A stretch of DNA of 47,702 nt. Origin: a virus. The position numbers and the translations under genes are program-made. Location: IMG/VR virus record IMGVR_UViG_3300022707_000188, positions 1 to 47,702 of that record; one strand, given 5' to 3'. The notes below the pieces were generated by a model. That model was not told the origin of the DNA. It did not search any database and worked only from the letters and a program-made list of their open reading frames with translations. Positions 7,822 through 14,530 of the stretch are shown here, in pieces. Numbering within the stretch: position 1 is the first letter of the stretch; every line of letters starts with the position of its first letter.

Positions 7822-7967
7822 TTAGAATCCTTCAGAGTATATGTGTTGAGATTCATCCGACCATATACTTGTTTCCTCAACTTGGAAAGGAGGGGCATCA
7901 ACCTGTGGTCCTTATGAAATATAGGTTTTTATGTTTCACTTTAAAATGGTTAAGGTATGCTCGTTAG
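7791..7967 (+). CDS. Small basic protein, 58 aa
   Basis: Open frame from an ATG inside the end of the deacetylase-like gene to a TAG inside the start of the WbqC-like gene, filling what would otherwise be the only gap in this stretch. Basic and partly hydrophobic (VVLMKYRFLCFTLKWLRYAR at the C-terminus, perhaps a membrane-surface helix). No family recognised; it is plausible rather than certain. Confidence 0.42.
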   Translation: MANKTRFTKLVRILQSICVEIHPTIYLFPQLGKEGHQPVVLMKYRFLCFTLKWLRYAR

Positions 7968-8499
7968 CTGTCATCAACCAAACTTTATTCCATGGGCTCC
8001 ATACTTTCAGAAGATGGAACATTCAGATGTGTTTGTGATTATGAACCACTGTCAGTTTTCGAAGAACGGTTATCAGAATAGATTCAACGTTGGGGATAAG
8101 TGGTACACCATGAGCGTGAGTAGTAAAACAGAATTGATAACTGAGAAACAATATTTGAATCCGGCAGCAGATTGGATCAAGATAGTAACCGCCTTTCCAA
8201 AACTCAGGAGGCTCGACCGGTGCATTAAGAAATCACTCTGTGAAACCAACGGACGTATCATTAGGTCACTGGCTGAGGCTGCTGGAATTAAGACTAGGAT
8301 AGTTGAGGACTACCCAACCGAGTTGACAGGAACGGAAAGGCTTGTTGATATCTGTAAGCATTACGGAGCGACTAAGTATCTGTCAGGCATTAGCGGAATG
8401 AATTACATCAACGCTGATTTATTTGCAAGAAAAGGTATCGAGGTTATTTTCCAGGATGAAAGTAAGATGACGAAAAAACCATTAGTAGAAATGATATGA
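7957..8499 (+). CDS. WbqC-family protein
   Basis: The start MLVSCHQPNFIPWAPYFQKM matches the family signature (xxHQPNYLPWxGYFxK), and the second half has TKYLSGISGMNYIN followed by KGIEVIF, also typical. WbqC-like proteins occur in O-antigen and capsule clusters and are thought to act on sugar or acyl groups; the reaction is not settled. At 180 residues it is slightly shorter than the usual 200-230. Its presence in a phage strengthens the reading of this region as a true glycan pathway rather than scattered transferases. Confidence 0.85.
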   Translation: MLVSCHQPNFIPWAPYFQKMEHSDVFVIMNHCQFSKNGYQNRFNVGDKWYTMSVSSKTELITEKQYLNPAADWIKIVTAFPKLRRLDRCIKKSLCETNGRIIRSLAEAAGIKTRIVEDYPTELTGTERLVDICKHYGATKYLSGISGMNYINADLFARKGIEVIFQDESKMTKKPLVEMI

Positions 8500-8690
8500 A
8501 TAAACAGTATAGAATAAGAGAGCGTTATGACGGATTTGTGCTGGAGCTTTTTAGAGAAGAACAAAGTTGTCCTAAAGGATATTCACCCAGTGGTAAAATA
8601 TCTGCTCATTGGGAATTTGTTGAGAGTTTTAAAAATCTTCAAAGCGCAGAAAAGCAGAGAGATTTAATTATTAATCCTGTATATCATTAA
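8496..8690 (+). CDS. Hypothetical protein, 64 aa
   Basis: Short charged protein starting MNKQYRIRERYDGFVLELFR and containing a W-E-F-V-E-S-F strand; it resembles the small beta-strand-rich proteins common in phage accessory regions. Its ATG overlaps the WbqC-like stop. No function is recognised. Confidence 0.65.
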   Translation: MNKQYRIRERYDGFVLELFREEQSCPKGYSPSGKISAHWEFVESFKNLQSAEKQRDLIINPVYH

Positions 8691-8698
8691 TACAAAAA

Positions 8699-9955
8699 AT
8701 GAAAGACGTAGCATTTTGTTCCTTCGCATTCGGCCCACTGTACGTAATGCAGCAGGAACGCCTAAGACAATCTATCCTCAAAATCTATCCAGAGGCTAAC
8801 ATTAGATTCTGGCACTGTGATGACGGGACTTCAGACAACGACCTTTCGAAAATGCCAAAGGGAGCAAAGAAGTTCAAGGACTCGATGTACGGATTCAAGG
8901 TTCATTGTGTAGGTGAGTGTTACGCTGAAGGGTTTAAGAAAATTATATTCCTTGATGCAGCAATGTTTTTAGATGGGAAGATTGATTCGGTTATGGAGCT
9001 AGCTTCAGAGATTGGAGTAGTAGTTGCTGTCGATCCAAGCCCACTTTACGACAGAGTTTCAGACAAGTGTTTGGATTGGTGTCAGGTTACAAGGGAATAT
9101 GTTAAAGGCGTAGAGCTAACTATTGTAGGGGGATCACTATACGTATTCGACTTCAATGTTGCTGTAACAGAAAAGCTTTTCACTACGTGGTACACGATGG
9201 AAGCAGAGGGTCTTTTTGGATCAGAGGAAGAAGCAGCACGCGGAGAAATTCAAGGACACAGATCAGATGAGGCTTGTATGTCATTGGCTTTGTACGAACA
9301 TTATTTAGAGCCGGTAGGATTCGATCAGGCCGGATACAGGAACTTAGGAAGTGGACAAGATGAGGGCAGTTCATTCGTATTCTGCAAACTTCACTTCAAA
9401 GGGATAGGGACTATCGAGGAACATTCATTCGATGAATCACTATTACCATTCAAAGCGAACATACTTGATTTAGGATGTAGAGGGTTTGTATTTACGGATG
9501 CGCTAAAGGAGTTGGAGCATAGTGTTTACTCCGTTGATATTGGGGAGGAAAATTCTGAAGGTCTTAAAAGGAAATACTTTAGGATAGGTATATCTCACGA
9601 AAACGGATGGTGTGGCGCAACCAAAGAAAGAGATCCGGACGCAACCAGCATGAAGGAAGGAAAGGACATGATGATGATGACTCTCGATAAGTTTAAAGAT
9701 CATGCTAACGTAGATCACTGGCATCTAATCAAAATGGACATAGAGGGCGCTGAGTACGAGATATTGAAACAGGCAACCCATCCTATAGCTGATCAGGTTT
9801 CAGTTGAATTCCACGCACACTGTGGGCAGACAAAGGAACAGTTGGATGAACTGCTTGATATGCTTGAGGAGTTCTACTATATTCACAACCGAGTATGGGA
9901 ACCGGCTCATAGTTTGAACGAGAATTTTTGGGATATTCTATTGATAGCAAAATGA
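8699..9955 (+). CDS. Glycosyltransferase-FkbM methyltransferase fusion
   Basis: The 418-residue protein has two domains. Residues 1-245 resemble a GT-A transferase: MKDVAFCSFAFGPLY, then a KIIFLDAAMFLDGKI strand at 81-95 where a DXD site would lie. Residues 253-418 are an FkbM-type SAM-dependent O-methyltransferase, with NILDLGCRG (254-262), VYSVDIG at 276-282 and KMDIEGAEYEIL near 343-354, the family hallmark. One polypeptide could add a sugar and then methylate it, or cap chain growth by methylation. It starts eight bases after the previous stop and overlaps the next gene by ATGA. Confidence 0.85.
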   Translation: MKDVAFCSFAFGPLYVMQQERLRQSILKIYPEANIRFWHCDDGTSDNDLSKMPKGAKKFKDSMYGFKVHCVGECYAEGFKKIIFLDAAMFLDGKIDSVMELASEIGVVVAVDPSPLYDRVSDKCLDWCQVTREYVKGVELTIVGGSLYVFDFNVAVTEKLFTTWYTMEAEGLFGSEEEAARGEIQGHRSDEACMSLALYEHYLEPVGFDQAGYRNLGSGQDEGSSFVFCKLHFKGIGTIEEHSFDESLLPFKANILDLGCRGFVFTDALKELEHSVYSVDIGEENSEGLKRKYFRIGISHENGWCGATKERDPDATSMKEGKDMMMMTLDKFKDHANVDHWHLIKMDIEGAEYEILKQATHPIADQVSVEFHAHCGQTKEQLDELLDMLEEFYYIHNRVWEPAHSLNENFWDILLIAK

Positions 9956-10422
9956 TTGTAGGAAACGGAGATATCGCCTCTATGCTGAACGACCGAGAGG
10001 GAGCTTTGTTCTTTGCATCAGGGGTTTCTAATTCAGGAGACGTACATAAATCAGAGTACACCAGAGAGTGGGACTTACTTCAGAATCAGCCAGATGATTT
10101 GTGTTGTTTTTATTTTTCAACAATTTCTATTTTCAATAAGATTTCAAATTACACGGCCCACAAAATACACATGGAGTTTGCTGTTAAGGCTCGATTCAGA
10201 AATTGCAATATCATCAGGATAGGCAATATTGATTGGGGCGACAACCCAAACACCTTCCTGAATTATCTTCGAAACAAAAAAGGTCCCGTCACAATCCGAG
10301 ACGAATACAAGTACATGATTTCAAAAGAACAATTACTTTTGCTGACAGACAATTTACCACTGACAGGGCAGAATGAGATTAACGTATTCGGGAGAATGGC
10401 AAAGGTTAAGGACTTGATATGA
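9952..10422 (+). CDS. NAD-epimerase/dehydratase-like, short
   Basis: The start is the ATG overlapping the upstream stop. The N-terminus MIVGNGDIASMLNDREG, followed by LFFASGVSNSGD, resembles the first strands of an extended short-chain dehydrogenase; CCFYFSTISIF, then YTAHKIHMEFAV, recalls the Ser/Tyr-xxx-Lys region (Y148-xxx-K in the family), here as YTAHK. At 156 residues it is about half a full epimerase, lacking most of the sugar-binding part, so it may be a trimmed enzyme or a partner protein. Confidence 0.6.
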   Translation: MIVGNGDIASMLNDREGALFFASGVSNSGDVHKSEYTREWDLLQNQPDDLCCFYFSTISIFNKISNYTAHKIHMEFAVKARFRNCNIIRIGNIDWGDNPNTFLNYLRNKKGPVTIRDEYKYMISKEQLLLLTDNLPLTGQNEINVFGRMAKVKDLI

Positions 10423-10928
10423 AGACATTGGATGAAATAGCTGATTGGGCTGCGAAAGAATATCCTGGCGATCTTTGTGAGATAGGAGCAGGAACCGGAC
10501 ACAACACGGTAAACCTTCTAGCCATTGCTCAGAAGTATGGACGGATGGTGAATGTTGTAGATCCGTTCGAAGAGGGTTGGGGTGAAATGCCAGAGAGTTA
10601 TGGAAGCCACTACACAAAGGAGAAGTTCATGAGCGCAGTTGAAGGAAGGCAGGATTATCTGAGATTGCTTCAGGCCAATTCATTAAGCATGGAAGCTGAA
10701 TTATTCTTAAAAGGGAAGCGCCTTTGCTTTGCGTTTGTAGATGGACTACAGTACAAGAACGCTGTTCTTAGCGACCTTCGTATAGTCAGTCACGCAGAAG
10801 TAATTGTAGTAGACGACATCAACCGAGACGGGGAACTGAGCCAAGTCCCTATGGCAGTTGAAGAGTACATAAAAGAAACGGGCAGGAGCCTACAAAAAAT
10901 AGATCGATGGGGAGTTTTGACAAAATAA
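10419..10928 (+). CDS. SAM-dependent methyltransferase (class I)
   Basis: The motif DLCEIGAGTGHN (18-29) is the SAM-binding loop, MVNVVDPFE the acidic second-strand end, and LCFAFVDGLQY and VIVVDDIN the later strands; the pattern matches the Methyltransf_24/CmcI-like group often found with polysaccharide and macrolide tailoring. At 169 residues it is a minimal single domain. It overlaps the gene before by ATGA and the gene after by 22 bases. Methyl acceptor unknown. Confidence 0.78.
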   Translation: MKTLDEIADWAAKEYPGDLCEIGAGTGHNTVNLLAIAQKYGRMVNVVDPFEEGWGEMPESYGSHYTKEKFMSAVEGRQDYLRLLQANSLSMEAELFLKGKRLCFAFVDGLQYKNAVLSDLRIVSHAEVIVVDDINRDGELSQVPMAVEEYIKETGRSLQKIDRWGVLTK

Positions 10929-11707
10929 TATTAAGCTGTAACGAAGACCCAACTTACATGAGTTTCTGGAAGCCGGTAGCGACAGCGTACAAAAAGATGT
11001 TTCCAGATGTTGAGGTTCATCTTGCGTTCCTGACTTACAGGGCTGAGGATGATCCTTTGGTGAAAGAGTTCCGAGAATACGGAGAGGTTACATTGTTTAA
11101 ACCAACGGCAGGGGTGCAGCAATTCGCACAGTCTAAGTTGATTCGATATGTACTGGCTTCTGAAATGGGATACGATGTATGCTACATTGATGACATCGAT
11201 CTGTTCCCTCTAAGTAAAAAGTTCATAACCGATAAGACAGATCAACGTCCTGAGTTTAAACTACTATGTGTGGGTGGTGAAGTGTACCACAACAACGGTT
11301 GTTATCCAGTTAGTCAAATGACATTCGAAGGTTGGATGTGGAAAAAGTTCATTAATCCAAAGGACTACGATTGGCCAAACCTGATTGAGTATTATGAAAG
11401 GCTGGACCCTGTAACTGTATTCGATCGCAGGGAAAACGTAAACATACCGATGGACTTTGCCAACGACAATTACTTTTCAGACGAACGATTACTTCGAAGA
11501 TTAATACATGACAATCCTGTTCCGGTTTTCGAACTACATAGAGGGTACGAAGCCGATAAGATTCTGGAAGTAACATTGGACCGAATGGATTGGCAAGTTA
11601 ATATCGAGAAGCTGAACAACGGAGAATACTTTAATGCTCATGGGCTTAGGCCGTATGATGTTGAGGAGTATCAGCCACTTGTTGACTACGTAAACTCGAC
11701 CTATTGA
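10907..11707 (+). CDS. Glycosyltransferase-like protein with DDxD motif
   Basis: 266 residues. The N-terminal half has FDKIILSCNED, a long helix KPVATAYKKMFPD and VEVHLAFLTY, and then YDVCYIDDIDLFPLSK, where DDID (95-98) is a GT8-like metal site. NNGCYPVSQMTF and ANDNYFSDERLL are plausible acceptor-side elements. The listed start overlaps the methyltransferase by 22 bases; a later internal start would remove conserved strand residues, so it is preferred. Coupled to the next gene through a TTGA overlap. Confidence 0.75.
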   Translation: MGSFDKIILSCNEDPTYMSFWKPVATAYKKMFPDVEVHLAFLTYRAEDDPLVKEFREYGEVTLFKPTAGVQQFAQSKLIRYVLASEMGYDVCYIDDIDLFPLSKKFITDKTDQRPEFKLLCVGGEVYHNNGCYPVSQMTFEGWMWKKFINPKDYDWPNLIEYYERLDPVTVFDRRENVNIPMDFANDNYFSDERLLRRLIHDNPVPVFELHRGYEADKILEVTLDRMDWQVNIEKLNNGEYFNAHGLRPYDVEEYQPLVDYVNSTY

Positions 11708-12465
11708 AACTAGCAGCAATCTATAATGTGTGGGATGGTGATGAGCTGCTTGAGGCATCCATCAAAACAATACAGGACCACGTTGATATAGTTATTCTAG
11801 TTCTCCAGAGTGTATCTAATTATGGTGAATCCCACACTCCGATAATCCCATTGCACATTCATAACACGGACTATCACATGATCCACTACATTCCGATAGG
11901 CGTAACAAACCCACATAATAATCCGGGTCAGGATGAGCGCAACAAAAGAAACATGGGGCTAGATAAAGCCAGAGAGTTAGGGGCTACCCACTTCCTTCAC
12001 ATGGACTGTGACGAGCTATATCATTATTTCGGTGAAATGAAAACAGAGTTCTTAGAAAAAGAATGTAACGGTTCGGTTGCTCAGATGTATACGTATTTCA
12101 AAAAACCAACCCTTCGACTTCAATTTCCTGACAACTACTATGTCCCCTTCATTCATAAGCTAGATGTGTATACTCAATCGGGAGGCCCACAAACATACCC
12201 GTTCTACGTAGACCCCACTAGAAAGATTAACACCACGGATGTCGAATTGATTAGCTCATTCAAGATGCACCACTTCAGTTGGGTGCGAAAAGACATAGGC
12301 AGAAAGATCAGGAACTCAACGGCTAAGAACGGGATTGAGAGAACAAACATTCTTGAGATATACAACGACCCTGAGACGGGAGCAGGAACTTACATCGATC
12401 CTTTATATAGGCAGGAGCTAATCGAAGTTCCAGATCAATTCAACCTATCAAGTATATTCGAATAA
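11704..12465 (+). CDS. Glycosyltransferase-like protein, TTG start
   Basis: The start is read as TTG because it overlaps the upstream stop (TTGA) and because the first strand KLAAIYNVWDGDELLEASI of a family 2-like transferase begins immediately. FLHMDCDELYHYF (98-110) carries the DXD site (D101, D103), and SSFKMHHFSWVRKD near 197-210 resembles the acceptor-domain histidine region. 253 residues, soluble. It is the last transferase of the cassette before the NUMOD4-sigma gene. Confidence 0.76.
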   Translation: MKLAAIYNVWDGDELLEASIKTIQDHVDIVILVLQSVSNYGESHTPIIPLHIHNTDYHMIHYIPIGVTNPHNNPGQDERNKRNMGLDKARELGATHFLHMDCDELYHYFGEMKTEFLEKECNGSVAQMYTYFKKPTLRLQFPDNYYVPFIHKLDVYTQSGGPQTYPFYVDPTRKINTTDVELISSFKMHHFSWVRKDIGRKIRNSTAKNGIERTNILEIYNDPETGAGTYIDPLYRQELIEVPDQFNLSSIFE

Positions 12466-13157
12466 TGGAAGAGTGGAAAGAAATAGAGGGCTTCGAAGGG
12501 CTTTATAAAGTATCCAACCAAGGGTATATTTATAGCTATGTATCCAAGAAAACGATCACTGGATATGTGAACAACATGGGGTGGAAATGGGTTGATTTGA
12601 AAAAGAACGGAGAGAGCAAATACTTAATGGTTCATAAATTAGTGGCTCAACACTTTGTTCCAAACCCAAATAATTATTCAGGTGTAAGAACTAAAAAAGG
12701 AAAGACTAATTGCCATTATAAAAACCTAGAATGGTATTGCAACGCTCAAGATAATAAAGCCCCTAGACACGTTCTGATAGAACATTATAAGAACATTGAG
12801 CAGGGGGAATGGTGGCCGCTTCAGAAGATGCTCTATAAGTTCTTTATTACTCAGGATAGCTCACACATCGAATACATTTTTAAACGAGCTAACAAAGGTT
12901 GGTATGGGTTTGTTTTGAAAATCACTCATGACGAACACGCAGCTCAGGATATTTTACAGGATTGCTACGAGATGTTTCTAGACGCTATAAACGAAGGAAG
13001 GTTTAGGATAGATCGATGTTATATAGACTATGCCCCCGACACATACATCATGGCTATAATCAAAAACCAAGCGTGTAATTGGAAGCGCGATAGATTTAAA
13101 AGCTCACCATTAATTGATGAATATTTTTATGAAGGAGACTTTGCACAATACGATTGA
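12465..13157 (+). CDS. NUMOD4/HNH-like domain fused to sigma-70 region 2-like domain
   Basis: Residues 1-40 match the NUMOD4 motif of homing endonucleases (EEWKEIEGFEGLYKVSNQGY), then HKLVAQHFVPNP and CHYKNLEWYCNAQDN correspond to the flanks of an HNH unit, but the catalytic N-H-I-D-G core is absent. The C-terminal part (about 140-222) reads as sigma-70 region 2: FVLKITHDEHAAQDILQDCY, then TYIMAIIKNQACNWKRDRFK, which in sigma factors binds core polymerase and the -10 element. No region 4 follows. A DNA-reading head on a polymerase-binding domain could act as a promoter regulator; the gene lies just before the late tail operon. Activity is inference. Confidence 0.65.
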   Translation: MEEWKEIEGFEGLYKVSNQGYIYSYVSKKTITGYVNNMGWKWVDLKKNGESKYLMVHKLVAQHFVPNPNNYSGVRTKKGKTNCHYKNLEWYCNAQDNKAPRHVLIEHYKNIEQGEWWPLQKMLYKFFITQDSSHIEYIFKRANKGWYGFVLKITHDEHAAQDILQDCYEMFLDAINEGRFRIDRCYIDYAPDTYIMAIIKNQACNWKRDRFKSSPLIDEYFYEGDFAQYD

Positions 13158-13467
13158 ATACGATTGGAATGACGAAGCTTGTCGATATGATCCAGAAGAT
13201 GTGCTTCAAACAGTATGCTACAATGAAGGATACGATAGTGTTTGTGACATGGATAATGATCAATTGATGGGAGTGGAATGGTCTGAACCAGATAACAGTA
13301 GGAATAGTTTTGAGCCTAAATTCCGTATTAAGACGGATACATCTTTGGGGGCGTGTTCGATATCTGCCACGTTTTTATACAAAGGGTGGGAATATGAATC
13401 TATTGAAGAACTATACACACATCGAAATCTTAGACAAAAAGTAATAGACAAATTGTCTGATGATTAA
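13129..13467 (+). CDS. Hypothetical acidic protein, about 112 aa
   Basis: Start uncertain: ATG codons at 13114, 13117 and 13129 and a TTG at 13141 after AAGGAG all fit, and all overlap the preceding gene. The protein is acidic with several Cys residues and no recognised domain; EYESIEELYTHRNLRQKVID at the C-terminus looks helical. Tight overlap with the sigma-2-like gene suggests a paired role, for example a partner or antagonist, but this is inference. Confidence 0.6.
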   Translation: MKETLHNTIEYDWNDEACRYDPEDVLQTVCYNEGYDSVCDMDNDQLMGVEWSEPDNSRNSFEPKFRIKTDTSLGACSISATFLYKGWEYESIEELYTHRNLRQKVIDKLSDD

Positions 13468-13484
13468 AATAATTTCTATATTAG
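13453..13484 (+). promoter_or_regulatory. Possible promoter (TTG-N21-TATATTAG)
   Basis: TTG at 13453-13455 and TATATTAG at 13477-13484 (one mismatch from TAnnTTTG) are 21 bases apart, somewhat long. The box overlaps the end of the upstream gene region and precedes a structured non-coding stretch and a 24-codon frame that starts five bases after it. Confidence 0.35.
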
Positions 13485-13489
13485 CATAA

Positions 13490-13660
13490 ATGAAATCCAA
13501 GCTAAGTAACATAACATTGGTTATGGTTGTATGGTCTGCCGCACATCGGGGCCACACGATATAACGAATTTTACGTTAATAGTCCTAGGGTTATTTAACA
13601 TTGCAACCCCAAAGCGGGGCCATAGAATTTAAGGAGAGGCTTGGCGGCCTCTCTTTTTTA
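13490..13660 (+). ncRNA. Candidate structured RNA or leader with terminator
   Basis: This 170-base stretch holds no long gene. It begins with a 24-codon frame (13490-13564, MKSKLSNITLVMVVWSAAHR...), carries CGGGGCCA twice (13547-13554 and 13615-13622), and offers two exclusive hairpins: GGGTT/AACCC (13588-13592/13605-13609) and CCCC/GGGG (13607-13610/13616-13619). It ends in the terminator at 13634-13660. No plus-strand gene follows before the next promoter, so a free small RNA with or without a peptide is more likely than an attenuator. It could also be merely a 3' untranslated region. Confidence 0.35.
13634..13660 (+). terminator. Intrinsic terminator
   Basis: GAGAGGC (13634-13640) pairs with GCCTCTC (13647-13653) around a six-base loop and is followed by seven bases that are nearly all T. 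This is a clear Rho-independent terminator closing the glycan/sigma-like transcription unit. Confidence 0.85.
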
Positions 13661-13719
13661 TTTGTTATCTTTATCAGTAGGATAGGAATCTTCGCTCTCG
13701 GCCATCACACGATTGCTAA

Positions 13720-13750
13720 AGAGGCTCCCAAATTAGGGGGTCTCTTTTTT
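13720..13750 (+). terminator. Intrinsic terminator, second in tandem
   Basis: AGAGGCTCCC (13720-13729) pairs with GGGGGTCTCT (13736-13745), ten pairs with two G-U, then five T. It ends at the stop of the convergent minus-strand glycosyltransferase gene, so it insulates that gene from plus-strand read-through; its reverse reading has a poor U tract. Confidence 0.75.
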
Positions 13751-14426
13751 AACCCAAAGTATTAATCATCTTTGAATAGAACTCGAAAGATTCAGGGTCC
13801 ATGGCTTCTTTGAGAAATGCTAAATCCTGATCATCATGATCATACCTCTCCAGCTTGTTCGTGTGGAGCTGACCACCAACCATCCCCTGTCCATGTTTAA
13901 TCCCTATCGAAATCATCTCGGTTGGCTTAATAGATATCCTTCTCCACTTCATTCGTTTAGCAACAGTAGCCCAAAGCCAAGAGTCAGTATAAGGATTGAT
14001 GTCGTTCCCCCAATCAAGTTCCATATCCGGAAGTATCATGGTGTTCATTGCTGACGCTCTACGGATATGAACCATCAGAAGATGCTTCTTTAAACGTAGG
14101 TTATAATAGATCGTTTCGTTGGTTCCGAATAGATGAGGCTTGCCGTATCTGAACCACTCATGTAGCATATACTCAATGTAAGTGGGGGCGTACCAATCAT
14201 CATTCTCAATAAAGAATATACAGTCGAATCCTTTACCCATGAGATTCTGATAGCCGGTTCTATACCTCAGCGTAATATCACAATCTTCATTGATGGCGTC
14301 GAAATCAACCAGCTCTATATGGTCAGGTTTTCTAAATTGACAGTCCATCATTCGCAGACAATTCTCTAAAAACTCAGGTCGATCTCCCCTGTCCGGGATA
14401 ATGATTGCTACTTTAAAATTGTTCAT
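13749..14426 (-). CDS. Glycosyltransferase family 2-like, isolated on minus strand
   Basis: GT-A transferase of 225 residues. The start MNNFKVAIIIPDRGDR is a typical first strand, and CIFFIENDDWYAP (69-81) holds the DXD site (D76, D77). It is separated from the main glycan cassette and read in the opposite direction from a promoter shared in design with the ribbon-helix-helix gene near 27.9 kb. The ATG lies four bases after a TAAGTTTG box, so the mRNA is probably almost leaderless. It may act late, for example on virion glycans, since its promoter region is paired with the tail operon. That is inference. Confidence 0.82.
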   Translation of the reverse strand: MNNFKVAIIIPDRGDRPEFLENCLRMMDCQFRKPDHIELVDFDAINEDCDITLRYRTGYQNLMGKGFDCIFFIENDDWYAPTYIEYMLHEWFRYGKPHLFGTNETIYYNLRLKKHLLMVHIRRASAMNTMILPDMELDWGNDINPYTDSWLWATVAKRMKWRRISIKPTEMISIGIKHGQGMVGGQLHTNKLERYDHDDQDLAFLKEAMDPESFEFYSKMINTLG

Positions 14427-14430
14427 TCCA

Positions 14431-14438
14431 CAAACTTA
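14431..14438 (-). promoter_or_regulatory. -7 box for minus-strand glycosyltransferase
   Basis: Read on the minus strand this is TAAGTTTG, a full match to TAnnTTTG, with four bases between it and the ATG. The 24-base shared block begins one base further upstream. Confidence 0.5.
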
Positions 14439-14439
14439 T

Positions 14440-14463
14440 AAAAACCTCAACATTTAGCGCATT
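14440..14463. repeat. 24-base block shared with 27939-27962 (copy 1)
   Basis: Identical over 24 bases to 27939-27962, key bases AAAAACCTCAAC then ATTTAGCGCATT. The minus-strand -7 box ends one base before the block and the plus-strand -7 box starts 28 bases after its last base; both distances are the same at the second copy. Best read as a binding site for a regulator acting on divergent promoters. Confidence 0.8.
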
Positions 14464-14490
14464 CAAACAAACAAAAAAACACACATAGTT

Positions 14491-14498
14491 TACATTTG
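14491..14498 (+). promoter_or_regulatory. -7 box of the tail operon
   Basis: TACATTTG matches TAnnTTTG. No TTG is present at -33, in line with activation through the upstream 24-base block. The tail sheath ATG lies 32 bases downstream of the box. Confidence 0.5.
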
Positions 14499-14530
14499 GG
14501 AGTAATAATTTTCACAAAAACATCGGTTTT

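Noticed and set aside
12465-13157. Active HNH homing endonuclease
   Set aside because: The central N-H-x-D-G catalytic segment expected between the two recognisable flanks is missing, so the domain is treated as a DNA-reading remnant.
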